A DNA stretch of 64,000 bases from Actinomycetota bacterium. Its GTDB lineage: Bacteria; Actinomycetota; Thermoleophilia; RBG-16-64-13. The DNA is taken from assembly GCA_018830645.1 (NCBI GenBank), contig JAHJSA010000071.1, positions 1-64,000 of the forward strand, given 5' to 3'. The translations under genes and the position numbers were made by a program. The notes under the pieces are model-generated. The model was not told the DNA's origin, did no database searches, and saw only the letters and a program-made list of their open reading frames with translations. This document shows positions 49,320 to 58,056 of the stretch, one piece after another; position 1 is the stretch's first letter, and each line of letters starts with the position of its first letter.

Positions 49320-50408
49320 TCAGGCGCCCTGGAGCATCGGGAGCACGGTGGCTTCGTAGACGTCTTCGATGCGACGCAGTAACTCGTCGGTCTCCAACCC
49401 GCCGTAGGTGAGGGCCGCCACGGCGGCGCCTCCGGCACCCACGCCCTCCTTCACCAGGCCGGCTTCGTAGATGTGCATGCCCTCGAAACGGGCCCCTCCG
49501 AAATCCAGATCGGCCGCGTACACCCGCGGGCAGCCGGCCTGCTGGGCGAGAGAGACGATGTCGGCGTCGGGGTCCCGGAGCACCCAACGCGTGGTGCCGA
49601 TACACACGTTGGTCATGTCGGCCTGACCGAGCCGGTCCATGACCGCGGCTACCGCCGCCATCTGCGTTCCGCCGGCCAGCATCACCGGGATGTGCTCCGA
49701 CGCCGCCGACGCGATGCCGGCGACGGCGGCCTGCATGGGATCGCCCACCGCCGCCACAGCGCGCAGTGGTGTGCTCTCCAGCGATCCCTTCGTGATACCC
49801 GCAGCCTTGAAGCCCAGGTCCACAGCCGCCTGCTTGAGCTCGTGCGCTCCCCCGATCATGGTGGACGAGACCTTGCCCTCCGCGTCCAGACCCAGAGCGA
49901 GCATGACACTGAGCGCCGTCGTGGTGCCGGCCGGCACCGACTCGCCCAGGATCAGGAAGTCGGTGAGCTTGGCCATGTTCGCCCCCAGATGCCACCCTCG
50001 CTCGAAGATCAGTTCCGCATCCTCGACGGCGTGACCTGTGACCACGGAGCGCGCCGGAGACCCACCCAGACGCACGTACGGCGTCTGCGGAGCGACCTCG
50101 CTCCCCGCGTCGACCACGAAGATGGGCAGCCGCATCGAGCTCAACGCGGCCATCGTGATGATCACGGGAGACGGAATACCGTCCGGCGTGGCAGCGACCC
50201 CCGGGATGCACCGCGCGCTCCCGTAGAAGAGCGCCTCCATGTCGGCCGGAGGGGTGTACTTGCGCATGTCGGCCGAAGCGCCGGCGATCGAAATGCCCTC
50301 GATGGCGCCGGTGTCGGACGAGGCGATGGTGCACATGTAGGTTGGCTGCGCGGCTTCGCGGAGCGCCCCCAGAAGTGTGTCGTCGCCTTCGATCAGGATC
50401 CTGCCCAT
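49320..50408 (-). CDS. cobT: Archaeal-type nicotinate-nucleotide phosphoribosyltransferase CobT (TIGR00303 type)
   Basis: 362 residues that activate the lower-ligand base with nicotinate mononucleotide. The sequence belongs to the TIGR00303-type family (MCTIASSDTGAIEGISIAG, GTTTALSVMLALG, PVMLAGGTQMAAVAAV), the version usual in archaea and cyanobacteria rather than the classical CobT. ATG at 50408; it overlaps the preceding gene by 16 bp. Last gene of the main cobalamin block. Confidence 0.88.
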   Translation of the reverse strand: MGRILIEGDDTLLGALREAAQPTYMCTIASSDTGAIEGISIAGASADMRKYTPPADMEALFYGSARCIPGVAATPDGIPSPVIITMAALSSMRLPIFVVDAGSEVAPQTPYVRLGGSPARSVVTGHAVEDAELIFERGWHLGANMAKLTDFLILGESVPAGTTTALSVMLALGLDAEGKVSSTMIGGAHELKQAAVDLGFKAAGITKGSLESTPLRAVAAVGDPMQAAVAGIASAASEHIPVMLAGGTQMAAVAAVMDRLGQADMTNVCIGTTRWVLRDPDADIVSLAQQAGCPRVYAADLDFGGARFEGMHIYEAGLVKEGVGAGGAAVAALTYGGLETDELLRRIEDVYEATVLPMLQGA

Positions 50409-51952
50409 GTCTCCTCCAATGCTCTCAAGATGGATTCCGTGGTTGTGTGGACAAGCCCCGCTTCCGCGGGACGCCCCACTACGAACAGTTCTGCTCCCGC
50501 GGCGCGGGCCGCGGCCAGCTTCTCTTCGAGCCCGCCCTCACGGCCGGACTCCTTACTCACGATCACGTCGCACTCGAACCGGCGCAGACACGCCAGGGTG
50601 AACGCCTCGTCGAAGGGGGGATACGCCGCGATGAGGTCGTCGGGCGCCACTCCCGCCAGGAGCGCCGCCTCCACCGAGCCGGGCGTGGGTAGAACGCGCG
50701 CGAACAGCCGGATGCCGCGACCCGAGAAATCCTGCAGGCCCTTGGAGCCCACAGTGAAGAAGGCGCGACGGCCGGTTGTGACCAGCTCGCGAGCGAGCTC
50801 GTCCGCTGTCTCGAATACGCGGACGGTGCCTGCCTGGCCACCGGGATCCCACGAAGCCCGCTCGGCCCGCACCAGTGGTACGCCGGCTGCGGCGGCCGCC
50901 GACACGGCCGTGCGGCTGGCCTCGACGGCGTACGGATGGGTGGCATCGACGAGCGCTCCCGCGCCCCAGGATGCGATCTCCCGCACCAACCCCGGCGTCC
51001 CCAGCCTGCCGACCCGCACGCCTCCCGCGGGCTCCCGCTCCACTTCGGCGGCGCCGAGCGGGGTCGCCACAGAGAGACGCACCTGGTACCCGGCGTCCTC
51101 GAGGTCGACCGCCAGCCGCCGGGCGAAGCCGGTGCCGCCCAGCATGTAGAGGCGGCGGGGGCCGGGGCGGGCGGCGGCCTCGGTGGCACTCTCCGCAGCC
51201 GCGGCGGGGGCTTCGTCCGGGCTGTCGACACCGTATCGTTCGGCGTACCCTCGCCTCGTGACCAGTCTGCCACCCAGCATCTCAGTGCGGCTGGACCCGA
51301 TGATCACCACCGACCACATATCGATCGGCTCGTCGGCGAGGGCGCCCAGCGTGGTGAAGTGCACCTCCTCCTCGGGACGGTAGGCGTTGCGCACCCAGCC
51401 CACGGGAGTCTCCGCGGGCCTCCGTCCGAGGAACAGACGCACCACCTCCTCGAACAGCGGACGCCTGCGCCGAGAGGTGGGGTTGTAGAGGCATGTGACA
51501 AGGTCGGCCCCGGCGGCCACGTCGGCGCGGCGCAGCACCTCGCTGCGGGGGGTCAGCAGGTCGCTCAAGCTGAGGACGATGAAGTCGTTCATCAGGGGAG
51601 CCCCCAGGCGCGCCGCGGCCGCCTGGGCGGCGGTGATGCCCGGCACCACGCGCACGTCGGCGGTGGGGTCGATCTCCATGAGGAGCCCGGCCATGCCGTA
51701 CACTCCGGCGTCACCGCTGGACACCACCACCACGGCCCGGCCTTCACGATGCAGTTCCAGGGCCCGGCGGCAGCGGTCGACCTCCTGCCGCATGCCCGAA
51801 CTCTCCATGACAGCATCGGGGCCGAGCACGTGCGCGATCATCTCGACGTAGGGACGGTACCCCACAACGACGTCTGCCGCCCGCAGCACCTCCGCCGCTT
51901 CCTCCGTGAGGGCGGCGGTCGCCCCCGGTCCGATGCCCACGGCAGCTATCAC
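50393..51952 (-). CDS. cobJ-cobK: CobJ/CbiH-CobK/CbiJ fusion (C17-methyltransferase and precorrin-6A reductase)
   Basis: 519 residues with two enzymes. Residues about 1-240 are the precorrin-3B / cobalt-factor III C17-methyltransferase (VGIGPGATAALTEEA, VSSGDAGVYGMAGLL, CLYNPTSRRR). A Pro/Ala-rich linker follows, then about 255 residues of precorrin-6A reductase (YMLGGTGFARRLA, ALVDATHPYAVEAS, FFTVGSKGLQDF). GTG at 51952 overlaps the cbiG stop (GTGA). The fusion joins two non-consecutive steps of ring contraction. Confidence 0.92.
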   Translation of the reverse strand: MIAAVGIGPGATAALTEEAAEVLRAADVVVGYRPYVEMIAHVLGPDAVMESSGMRQEVDRCRRALELHREGRAVVVVSSGDAGVYGMAGLLMEIDPTADVRVVPGITAAQAAAARLGAPLMNDFIVLSLSDLLTPRSEVLRRADVAAGADLVTCLYNPTSRRRRPLFEEVVRLFLGRRPAETPVGWVRNAYRPEEEVHFTTLGALADEPIDMWSVVIIGSSRTEMLGGRLVTRRGYAERYGVDSPDEAPAAAAESATEAAARPGPRRLYMLGGTGFARRLAVDLEDAGYQVRLSVATPLGAAEVEREPAGGVRVGRLGTPGLVREIASWGAGALVDATHPYAVEASRTAVSAAAAAGVPLVRAERASWDPGGQAGTVRVFETADELARELVTTGRRAFFTVGSKGLQDFSGRGIRLFARVLPTPGSVEAALLAGVAPDDLIAAYPPFDEAFTLACLRRFECDVIVSKESGREGGLEEKLAAARAAGAELFVVGRPAEAGLVHTTTESILRALEETWAGS

Positions 51953-53277
51953 AGCGCCCACCTCTCTTCTCGTGCGGCCACCACTGCTTCGCCGCCCATG
52001 CGGGCGAGTGCGACGGTGATACCGTCCCGTGCGATCTTGTGCTGCACCAGGACAGCGCCCGGACCCGCGGCCCAGAGGGCCGCCGGCTCCGATGCGGCGC
52101 CCACACCGATGCTCTTTCTCACCCAGTCGCTCTCGGCCAAGCCGTAGGCCACGATCTGGGCCTCCACCTGCTCGTCGTCGGCGAAGACCAGGGGCACCCC
52201 GAGTTCCCCGGCGGCCTCCTCAAGCCCGGGTTCGTCCGACTTGGCCCGCACCGACGCCAAGGCGCGCAATGACTCCGCCCGCAGGCCCGCCGACTCGAGC
52301 GCTTCGCGCACGGCTCCGACGAGGGCGGCGGCCGGCGTGCCCCGCGTGCACCCCACCCCAGCCACGATCCATCTGGGGATGAGCCGCAACACTACCTCCG
52401 ACTCGGGCTGCGCTGACGCGCCGATGTTCCCCGCGGCACTCACGACGACGGCGACCTCCGACCGGTCTCCTGCTTCGTGGGACGGCGGGACGACACGATC
52501 CACAACGCCGATGGCCCGGAGGCGGTACCCGGCGAGGTCGCTGAGGAAGGCCGTCGCGCCCCCCACCTCCGCCGGATCGACCCACAGGTCGACCGGCCGA
52601 CCGGAAGCCAGCGCCGCCGAAGCCGGCAGAAGAGCGGCCGCGTCCTCGACGCGGGCATCGAGAGCCACGGCAAGAAGATCCGGGCCGAGGAGACCTTGGA
52701 CGTCAGTCGATGTGGTCAGCACCGCCTGCGCGCCTAGAGTCCCGGCGATGCGCCGAGCAAGTGCGTTCGCGCCACCCACGTGACCCGAGAGCAGGGGCAC
52801 CACGAACCGCCCTAGTTCGTCCACCACGATCACGGCCGGGTCTTCCAGCTTGCTGCGCAAGACGGGAGCGAGCGAGCGAACCACGACTCCTGTCGCCATC
52901 ACGCAGACGAGGGCGGTTCCCGCCCGGAACTCACGCTGGAGCGCGGCCGCGACGCCGGTGAAACCGGCGACGGCCGGACCGGGAGCGGCGGAGGGACGGG
53001 GGGCAGGGGCGGCCGGACGGTGCGTGCCGCCACCCGCGGCGAGAAGCCTCTCCGGCAGGTGAAGGCCGCCGCCCACGGCCGAGACGATGCGCTCCGCGGT
53101 GCGTGCTCCGCCCGGAGTCAGCGCGAACACCGCGATCGACCCCGCCGGCCGGGGGTCGGCCGCCGGGTTCAGCACGCGGTCGGACGCCGGGCCCGGCGCC
53201 GAGTCTGGGGCGTTGTCGGGCGCGTTCTCGGGTGCCCTGTCGGGCGCCGCGTCGGAGTGCGGGGGTCGTTCAGTCAT
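51949..53277 (-). CDS. cbiG: Cobalt-precorrin-5A hydrolase CbiG
   Basis: 442 residues. After a Pro/Ala/Asp N-terminal repeat (DRAPENAPDNAPDSAPGP) come the CbiG N-domain (FALTPGGARTAERI), the middle domain with VPLLSGHVGGANALAR, and the C-terminal domain with VAGVGCTRGTP. It opens the delta-lactone ring, a step found only in the anaerobic pathway. ATG at 53277 with GGGGAG upstream overlaps cobM by 8 bp. Confidence 0.94.
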   Translation of the reverse strand: MTERPPHSDAAPDRAPENAPDNAPDSAPGPASDRVLNPAADPRPAGSIAVFALTPGGARTAERIVSAVGGGLHLPERLLAAGGGTHRPAAPAPRPSAAPGPAVAGFTGVAAALQREFRAGTALVCVMATGVVVRSLAPVLRSKLEDPAVIVVDELGRFVVPLLSGHVGGANALARRIAGTLGAQAVLTTSTDVQGLLGPDLLAVALDARVEDAAALLPASAALASGRPVDLWVDPAEVGGATAFLSDLAGYRLRAIGVVDRVVPPSHEAGDRSEVAVVVSAAGNIGASAQPESEVVLRLIPRWIVAGVGCTRGTPAAALVGAVREALESAGLRAESLRALASVRAKSDEPGLEEAAGELGVPLVFADDEQVEAQIVAYGLAESDWVRKSIGVGAASEPAALWAAGPGAVLVQHKIARDGITVALARMGGEAVVAAREERWAL

Positions 53278-54073
53278 CCGCTCCCCGCGTGTCGTCGAGG
53301 TGCGCCGACGCGCCGGAGGCGCGTCGGTAGCCGTGCGAGAACCCTGGGTCGTAGAGCTTTGATCGTTCGCCGGCTTCGGCCAGCACGTCACCCACTACGA
53401 TCATGGCGGTCTTCTCGATACCCGCTTCGGTGACCTTCTGGGCGATGTCGCTCAGCGTGCCCCGCACGATCCGCTGTTCCGGCCAGGTGGCGTTCGCCAC
53501 CACTGCCGCAGCCGTGCTCTGCGGGTAGTGCACCAGCAGGTCGTCGACGACCTCACCGATGCCACCCACGCTGAGGAAGATGCACATGGTGGCCGCATGG
53601 GACGCCAATGAGGAGAGGTCCTGTCCGGCCGGCACGGGGGTGCGACCCGCGCGACGCGTGAGGATGACCGTCTGGGAGAGGCCCGGCCGCGTGAGTTCCG
53701 CCTGCAGAACCGCCGCACTGGCCGCGAACGAACTCACTCCCGGCACCACCGCATGGGGCACACCGACCGCATCAAGTTCGTCGATCTGCTCCGCGATGGC
53801 GCCGTACAGCGAGGGGTCGCCGGTGTGGAGCCGCACCACCGACCGTCCCGCCCGGTAGCCCTCCACCATGATCTCCACGATGCGGGGCAGATCGAGCGCC
53901 GCCGAATCGTGGATCTCGATACCCTCTCGACAATGGCCGAGAAGCGCCGGATGCACCAGCGACCCGGCCCACACCACCACATCGGCCTCCGCCAGCGCGC
54001 GAGCGCCTCGCAGGGTAATCAGCTCCGGATCTCCCGGCCCGGCTCCGACGAAGAGTACCGGCGCGCCGCTCAT
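53270..54073 (-). CDS. cobM: Precorrin-4/cobalt-precorrin-4 C11-methyltransferase
   Basis: 267 residues, SAM-dependent tetrapyrrole methylase (VGAGPGDPELITLRGARAL, GDPSLYGAI, MCIFLSVGGIGEVVDDL). Called CbiF in the anaerobic pathway. ATGA overlap with the upstream cobI; overlaps cbiG by 8 bp. Confidence 0.95.
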   Translation of the reverse strand: MSGAPVLFVGAGPGDPELITLRGARALAEADVVVWAGSLVHPALLGHCREGIEIHDSAALDLPRIVEIMVEGYRAGRSVVRLHTGDPSLYGAIAEQIDELDAVGVPHAVVPGVSSFAASAAVLQAELTRPGLSQTVILTRRAGRTPVPAGQDLSSLASHAATMCIFLSVGGIGEVVDDLLVHYPQSTAAAVVANATWPEQRIVRGTLSDIAQKVTEAGIEKTAMIVVGDVLAEAGERSKLYDPGFSHGYRRASGASAHLDDTRGADD

Positions 54074-54813
54074 GCGCCCTCACCTTCCTTCCCACTTCGA
54101 TCGAGCGCGCGGCCCGGCGCCAGCACCGTCACCACGCTGAAATACGGCAGTGCGGTCAGCGTGTCCACCGAGCCGGCCGGATAGACCCGCTGACCCGGCA
54201 GGGTGACGTCCTCGAGCACCCAGGCTCGTCCGAGAGCGCCGGCCCGCGCGAGCAGCGCGGCGCCCTCAGCTCTGAGGCGCGACGGCTTCATGATCACCAC
54301 GGTGCCCCCGAGTGCCAGGGCGCCCTCCAGTAGAGCCAGATCCCCCCCGTCGGGCACGATGGTGAGGGGCTCGCGTCCTTCGACCAGCGGTATCTTCAGC
54401 GCAGCCGCCGCTGCCACTGGAGAGATCACCCCCGGCACGACGTTCACGGGGCCCGAGTACCTGCTGAGGAGGTAGCCGAAGCTGCCGTACAGAAGAGCGT
54501 CACCCAGACAGATGTAGGCGACGTCGCGGCCCGCTTCGGTCACCCGTGAGATCACCGAGACAGCAGCGTCCCAGGCTTCGGTCAGAGCGTCCGAGTCGGT
54601 CGTCATGGGCATGTGGAGAGGTAGGCTCTCCACGTCGGCGTCCAGATAGCCCTCCGCGATGCGGAAGGCGCGGCCCGGCCCGCCGTCGGCATCCAGCGGA
54701 TAGGCCACCACGGGGCCCGAGCGCAGGATCTCCACCGCCCGCATCGTCACGAGCCCGGGGTCCCCCGGGCCGAGGCCCAATGCGTAGAGCGTCCCTGTGC
54801 GGGAGTCCGTCAC
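54070..54813 (-). CDS. cobI: Precorrin-2/cobalt-factor II C20-methyltransferase
   Basis: 247 residues with the methylase fold (YALGLGPGDPGLVTMRAVEI, CLGDALLYGSFGYLL, VPGVISPVAAAAAL). GTG at 54813 overlaps the cbiET stop (GTGA). In an anaerobic pathway this is CbiL. Confidence 0.94.
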   Translation of the reverse strand: MTDSRTGTLYALGLGPGDPGLVTMRAVEILRSGPVVAYPLDADGGPGRAFRIAEGYLDADVESLPLHMPMTTDSDALTEAWDAAVSVISRVTEAGRDVAYICLGDALLYGSFGYLLSRYSGPVNVVPGVISPVAAAAALKIPLVEGREPLTIVPDGGDLALLEGALALGGTVVIMKPSRLRAEGAALLARAGALGRAWVLEDVTLPGQRVYPAGSVDTLTALPYFSVVTVLAPGRALDRSGKEGEGA

Positions 54814-56090
54814 GGTCGATCCTCCTTGTCGGCCCACACGATCGTCACGGGGTTCGCCCCGCGCATGATCCCGGCCTTCTCCAGATGTGCGGTCGCCAGC
54901 TGTACTGCGTCGAGTCCCATCCACGGCTCCCACGAGAGCAAGGAGGCCGCGTTCCCGGCGGTCTCCAGAGTCACCGCCGTCACGATGACGCGCCCGCCCG
55001 GCTTGATGCAGCCGGCCACGGCAGTCAGGATCTCCTCCAATCGTCCGCCGGAGCCACCGATCACCACCAAGTCGGGTCGCGTCTCGTCGCCAGAGCAGGG
55101 AAGCGCATCGGGGGCCGTCCCCTCGACCACCTCCACCCGAGCCCCGAAGTGCTGAGCGTTCCTGCGGATCGCCTCGCACCCCGCGGATCCCCGCTCGAAC
55201 GCGATCACGCGCGCGTCCGGGGAGAGGAGTGCGAGTTCGACGGAGAATCCACCGCTGCCCGCGCCCACGTCCCAGATCACACGCCGTGAGGCGGGGCGCG
55301 CGACCGAAGCAAGCACCGAGCGCACCTCCCACCGTGAGAGCGGCACCTGCTCGAGTCGCTCGAACTCCTCGTCTGCGATGCCCGGGGCCACGGCGCCGGA
55401 AGGAGCCGAGCCTGCGGCCGGATCGTCGCGCCGGGCGGCGAAAGGCCGGTTGCCCTCGCGGAGCCACGCGTCAGGAGCGACGATCATCACTGCGGGAGAG
55501 CCGAAGGCGCCTGCCGCGATCGCGGGGAGATCGCCCACGGTCACACTCTCGTGCGGGCCTCCCAAGCCTACACCAACCGCCGCCTGCGCCTGCCACCCCA
55601 CATCGAGGAGCAGCGAGGCCACGGCCTCGGGAGTGTTGTCGCCGCCGCAGAGCACGGCGATGGGGCGGTCGGTGAAGTCGGGGGCCTCAAGCGCGCGCCC
55701 GTGCACCGACGTGTGCGTCAACTCCTGCCAGGCAAGCCCCAGCCTGGCGGCCAGCAGCTGAGTGGACGATACGCCCGGCTCCACCACCGCCTCCCCCGGG
55801 AAGCGACGCTCCAGCGCCGCCAACATGCCGAAGTACCCCGGATCGCCGGAGGTGAGCACGCACACGCGCTTCCCTTGCTCGAGGAGAAGGCCCACGCGGT
55901 CGAGCACGGAGTCGAGCGGGCCAGAGATCTCCACCCGCTCGCCCCAAGCCGGCGCCGCGCGAAGCGCGGCCGCTCCGCCCACGAAAGCCTCACACGATCT
56001 CGCCAGACGCGCCGCGGCAGGCGTGAGGTACTCCCGCTCCGCCGGCCCGACTCCCACCACCAGCAGACGACCGCGTTCCACCATGCTCAT
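54810..56090 (-). CDS. cbiET: CbiE-CbiT fusion, C5,15-methyltransferase and decarboxylase
   Basis: 426 residues. The CbiE part is at about 1-205 (LVVGVGPAEREYLTPAA, TSGDPGYFGMLAALE) and the CbiT Rossmann methyltransferase at about 245-426 (IWDVGAGSGGFSVELAL, PDLVVIGGSGGRLEEIL). It methylates C5 and C15 and decarboxylates the acetate side chain, like CobL. ATGA overlap with cbiD; a second ATG six bases on is an alternative start. Confidence 0.95.
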   Translation of the reverse strand: MSMVERGRLLVVGVGPAEREYLTPAAARLARSCEAFVGGAAALRAAPAWGERVEISGPLDSVLDRVGLLLEQGKRVCVLTSGDPGYFGMLAALERRFPGEAVVEPGVSSTQLLAARLGLAWQELTHTSVHGRALEAPDFTDRPIAVLCGGDNTPEAVASLLLDVGWQAQAAVGVGLGGPHESVTVGDLPAIAAGAFGSPAVMIVAPDAWLREGNRPFAARRDDPAAGSAPSGAVAPGIADEEFERLEQVPLSRWEVRSVLASVARPASRRVIWDVGAGSGGFSVELALLSPDARVIAFERGSAGCEAIRRNAQHFGARVEVVEGTAPDALPCSGDETRPDLVVIGGSGGRLEEILTAVAGCIKPGGRVIVTAVTLETAGNAASLLSWEPWMGLDAVQLATAHLEKAGIMRGANPVTIVWADKEDRP

Positions 56091-57154
56091 CCCTCCCCCA
56101 GAACGACGCCGGCGCGATCGAGCAGCACCACACGCACCGGCAGACCGTAGCGCTCGCGACAGGCGAGGGCAGCCGCCTCAGCGACCGCCGAGAGCACGTC
56201 GGCTCGGCCGAGTTCGTTCAGTCTCGCGGCGGCGAAGTCGGCCGTGGTCATGGCCAGCATGCCGCGGATCTCCTCGGGAGCCACGCCGCCCGCGCCCGCA
56301 TAGGCGGCCAAGGTGACCAGGCGAGCGTCGGCCACCCGCGAGTGCGTGTCGAAGATGCCCGCGGCCAGTTTCACCAGCTTGCCCACGTGGCCGCGCACGG
56401 TCACGCCCGCGAAGCCGCGGTCCGCGGCCCTCTCGAGCATCCACCCCACTTCGTTGGCCACCTCGACCACATCGCGCGGGTCGGCGCCCGCCGCTTCGGC
56501 GAGGCGGCGTCCCTTCGAACCCAACACGAAGACAAGGGTCGACCGACCCCGAGCCTCGGCCACGTCCAGCTGGGGGACCAGGGAATCGCGCATGGCCTCG
56601 ACCGACCAGGGCTCTACCCTGCCGGTGGTGCCCAGGATGCTGACGCCCCCCACGATGCCCAGCCGCGGGTTCAGCGTGCGCCGGGCGAGTTCCTCGCCGC
56701 CCGGGGCCAGGATAGTGGCGGTGGCCCCGGCCGGACGGCCGCGGCGCAACTCGTCGAGGATGGCGTCCCGCGGTGCCGGGTTGATGGCGGGCGCGCCCGG
56801 CTCGATGGCCAGCCCGGGCAGCGTCACCACACCCACGCCCTCTCCGGCCTTGACCGCATGAACGCCCGGTGTGCTCTCGACGTAGGCGCCTATCGCCAGA
56901 CCGTGCGTGACATCGGGGTCGTCGCCCGCGTCCTTCACCACCCAGACCACGCCGTCTTCCTCCCGGCGGAACGGAAGCAGCGCGGTCTCGCCCCCGGGAA
57001 GAGTCACTTCGACGCTGCCTTCGCCGGGCGCGCCGCCGATCAGGGCGGCGGTGACCGCCGCCTGCGCGCAGGCGCCGGTGGTATACCCGCGGCGAAGGGC
57101 GGTGGTCGCCTCGTTCTTGTCGGGCGCGTCGGCAGGGGCGGCAGAGGTCGTCAC
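56087..57154 (-). CDS. cbiD: Cobalt-precorrin-5B C1-methyltransferase CbiD
   Basis: 355 residues with the CbiD signatures LRRGYTTGACAQAAVTAAL, LGIVGGVSILGTTGRVEPWS and GHVGKLVKLAAG. CbiD is specific to the anaerobic route. GTG at 57154 overlaps the cbiO stop (GTGA). Confidence 0.95.
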   Translation of the reverse strand: MTTSAAPADAPDKNEATTALRRGYTTGACAQAAVTAALIGGAPGEGSVEVTLPGGETALLPFRREEDGVVWVVKDAGDDPDVTHGLAIGAYVESTPGVHAVKAGEGVGVVTLPGLAIEPGAPAINPAPRDAILDELRRGRPAGATATILAPGGEELARRTLNPRLGIVGGVSILGTTGRVEPWSVEAMRDSLVPQLDVAEARGRSTLVFVLGSKGRRLAEAAGADPRDVVEVANEVGWMLERAADRGFAGVTVRGHVGKLVKLAAGIFDTHSRVADARLVTLAAYAGAGGVAPEEIRGMLAMTTADFAAARLNELGRADVLSAVAEAAALACRERYGLPVRVVLLDRAGVVLGEG

Positions 57155-58056
57155 GCCGCGCCCCCTCGTTCCTTCGGGAGCAGGATCGGCACCAGGTCGA
57201 GGCGGCCCTGTTCCACCATACGCACCAGTTCCTTCCGTGCCTGGCCCACGGTCAGCGGACGAGTGCTCTCGTCGCAGAAGATGTCGAACAGATAGGCGAT
57301 CCTGGGCAACCGCAGATCGCACCCCTCGAGGTGGGTGCCCTCCGCGAACACCTCCGCCAACGGCCCTTCCGCCGCGACATGACCGCCGCGGAGAAGGATG
57401 ATGCGGTGCGCGTACAGCGGGATCAGATCGACGTCGTGGGTGGCCATGATCACGGTGAGACCTCGTTCGTTCAGCCCCTTCAAGAGGCGCATGAGGGCCG
57501 CCTCGGCCATGGGGTCGAGACTCGAGGAGGGTTCGTCGAGAACCAGCGCGCGCGGACCCATGGCCAAGACCCCGGCGAGCGCGACCCGCTTCTTCTGCCC
57601 GTAGCTCAGGGCGTGGATGGGCCGGTCGAGCAGCTCGAACACGCCGCACGTCTTCGCCGACCACTCCACCCGCCGCTCCACTTCGGCGCCCCCAAGCCCG
57701 AGATTCTCCGGGCCGTAGGCGATGTCCGCGGCCACCGTGGGACAGAACAGCTGGTCGTTCGGGTCCTGGAAGAGGTACCCCACCATGGCCGCAACCTGGT
57801 TGAAGGTGTCGTGACCCACCTCGACGTCGTCGACCGACACGCGCCCTTCGCTGGGATGCAGCAGGCCCACGAGCAACTTGAGCATGGTCGATTTCCCGCC
57901 GCCGTTGGCACCCATGACCGCGGTGAAGTCGCCCGACCGGATGGTGATGTCGACGCCGTCGAGGGCTCTCACGCCCCCGGGGTAGACGAAGCCCGTGTGG
58001 GCGAAGGTCACCGTCGATCCGTCGATACTAGAGCCTCCCCAGGGGCTGTTCATCAT
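57151..58056 (-). CDS. cbiO: Cobalt ECF transporter ATPase CbiO
   Basis: 301 residues. Walker A GANGGGKST, Q-loop FQDPNDQ, signature LSYGQKKR, Walker B ALVLDEPSSSLDP and switch His MATHDVD. A C-terminal extension of about 60 residues follows. It powers the transporter formed with the fused CbiMNQ next to it; ATGA overlap. Confidence 0.95.
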   Translation of the reverse strand: MMNSPWGGSSIDGSTVTFAHTGFVYPGGVRALDGVDITIRSGDFTAVMGANGGGKSTMLKLLVGLLHPSEGRVSVDDVEVGHDTFNQVAAMVGYLFQDPNDQLFCPTVAADIAYGPENLGLGGAEVERRVEWSAKTCGVFELLDRPIHALSYGQKKRVALAGVLAMGPRALVLDEPSSSLDPMAEAALMRLLKGLNERGLTVIMATHDVDLIPLYAHRIILLRGGHVAAEGPLAEVFAEGTHLEGCDLRLPRIAYLFDIFCDESTRPLTVGQARKELVRMVEQGRLDLVPILLPKERGGAA

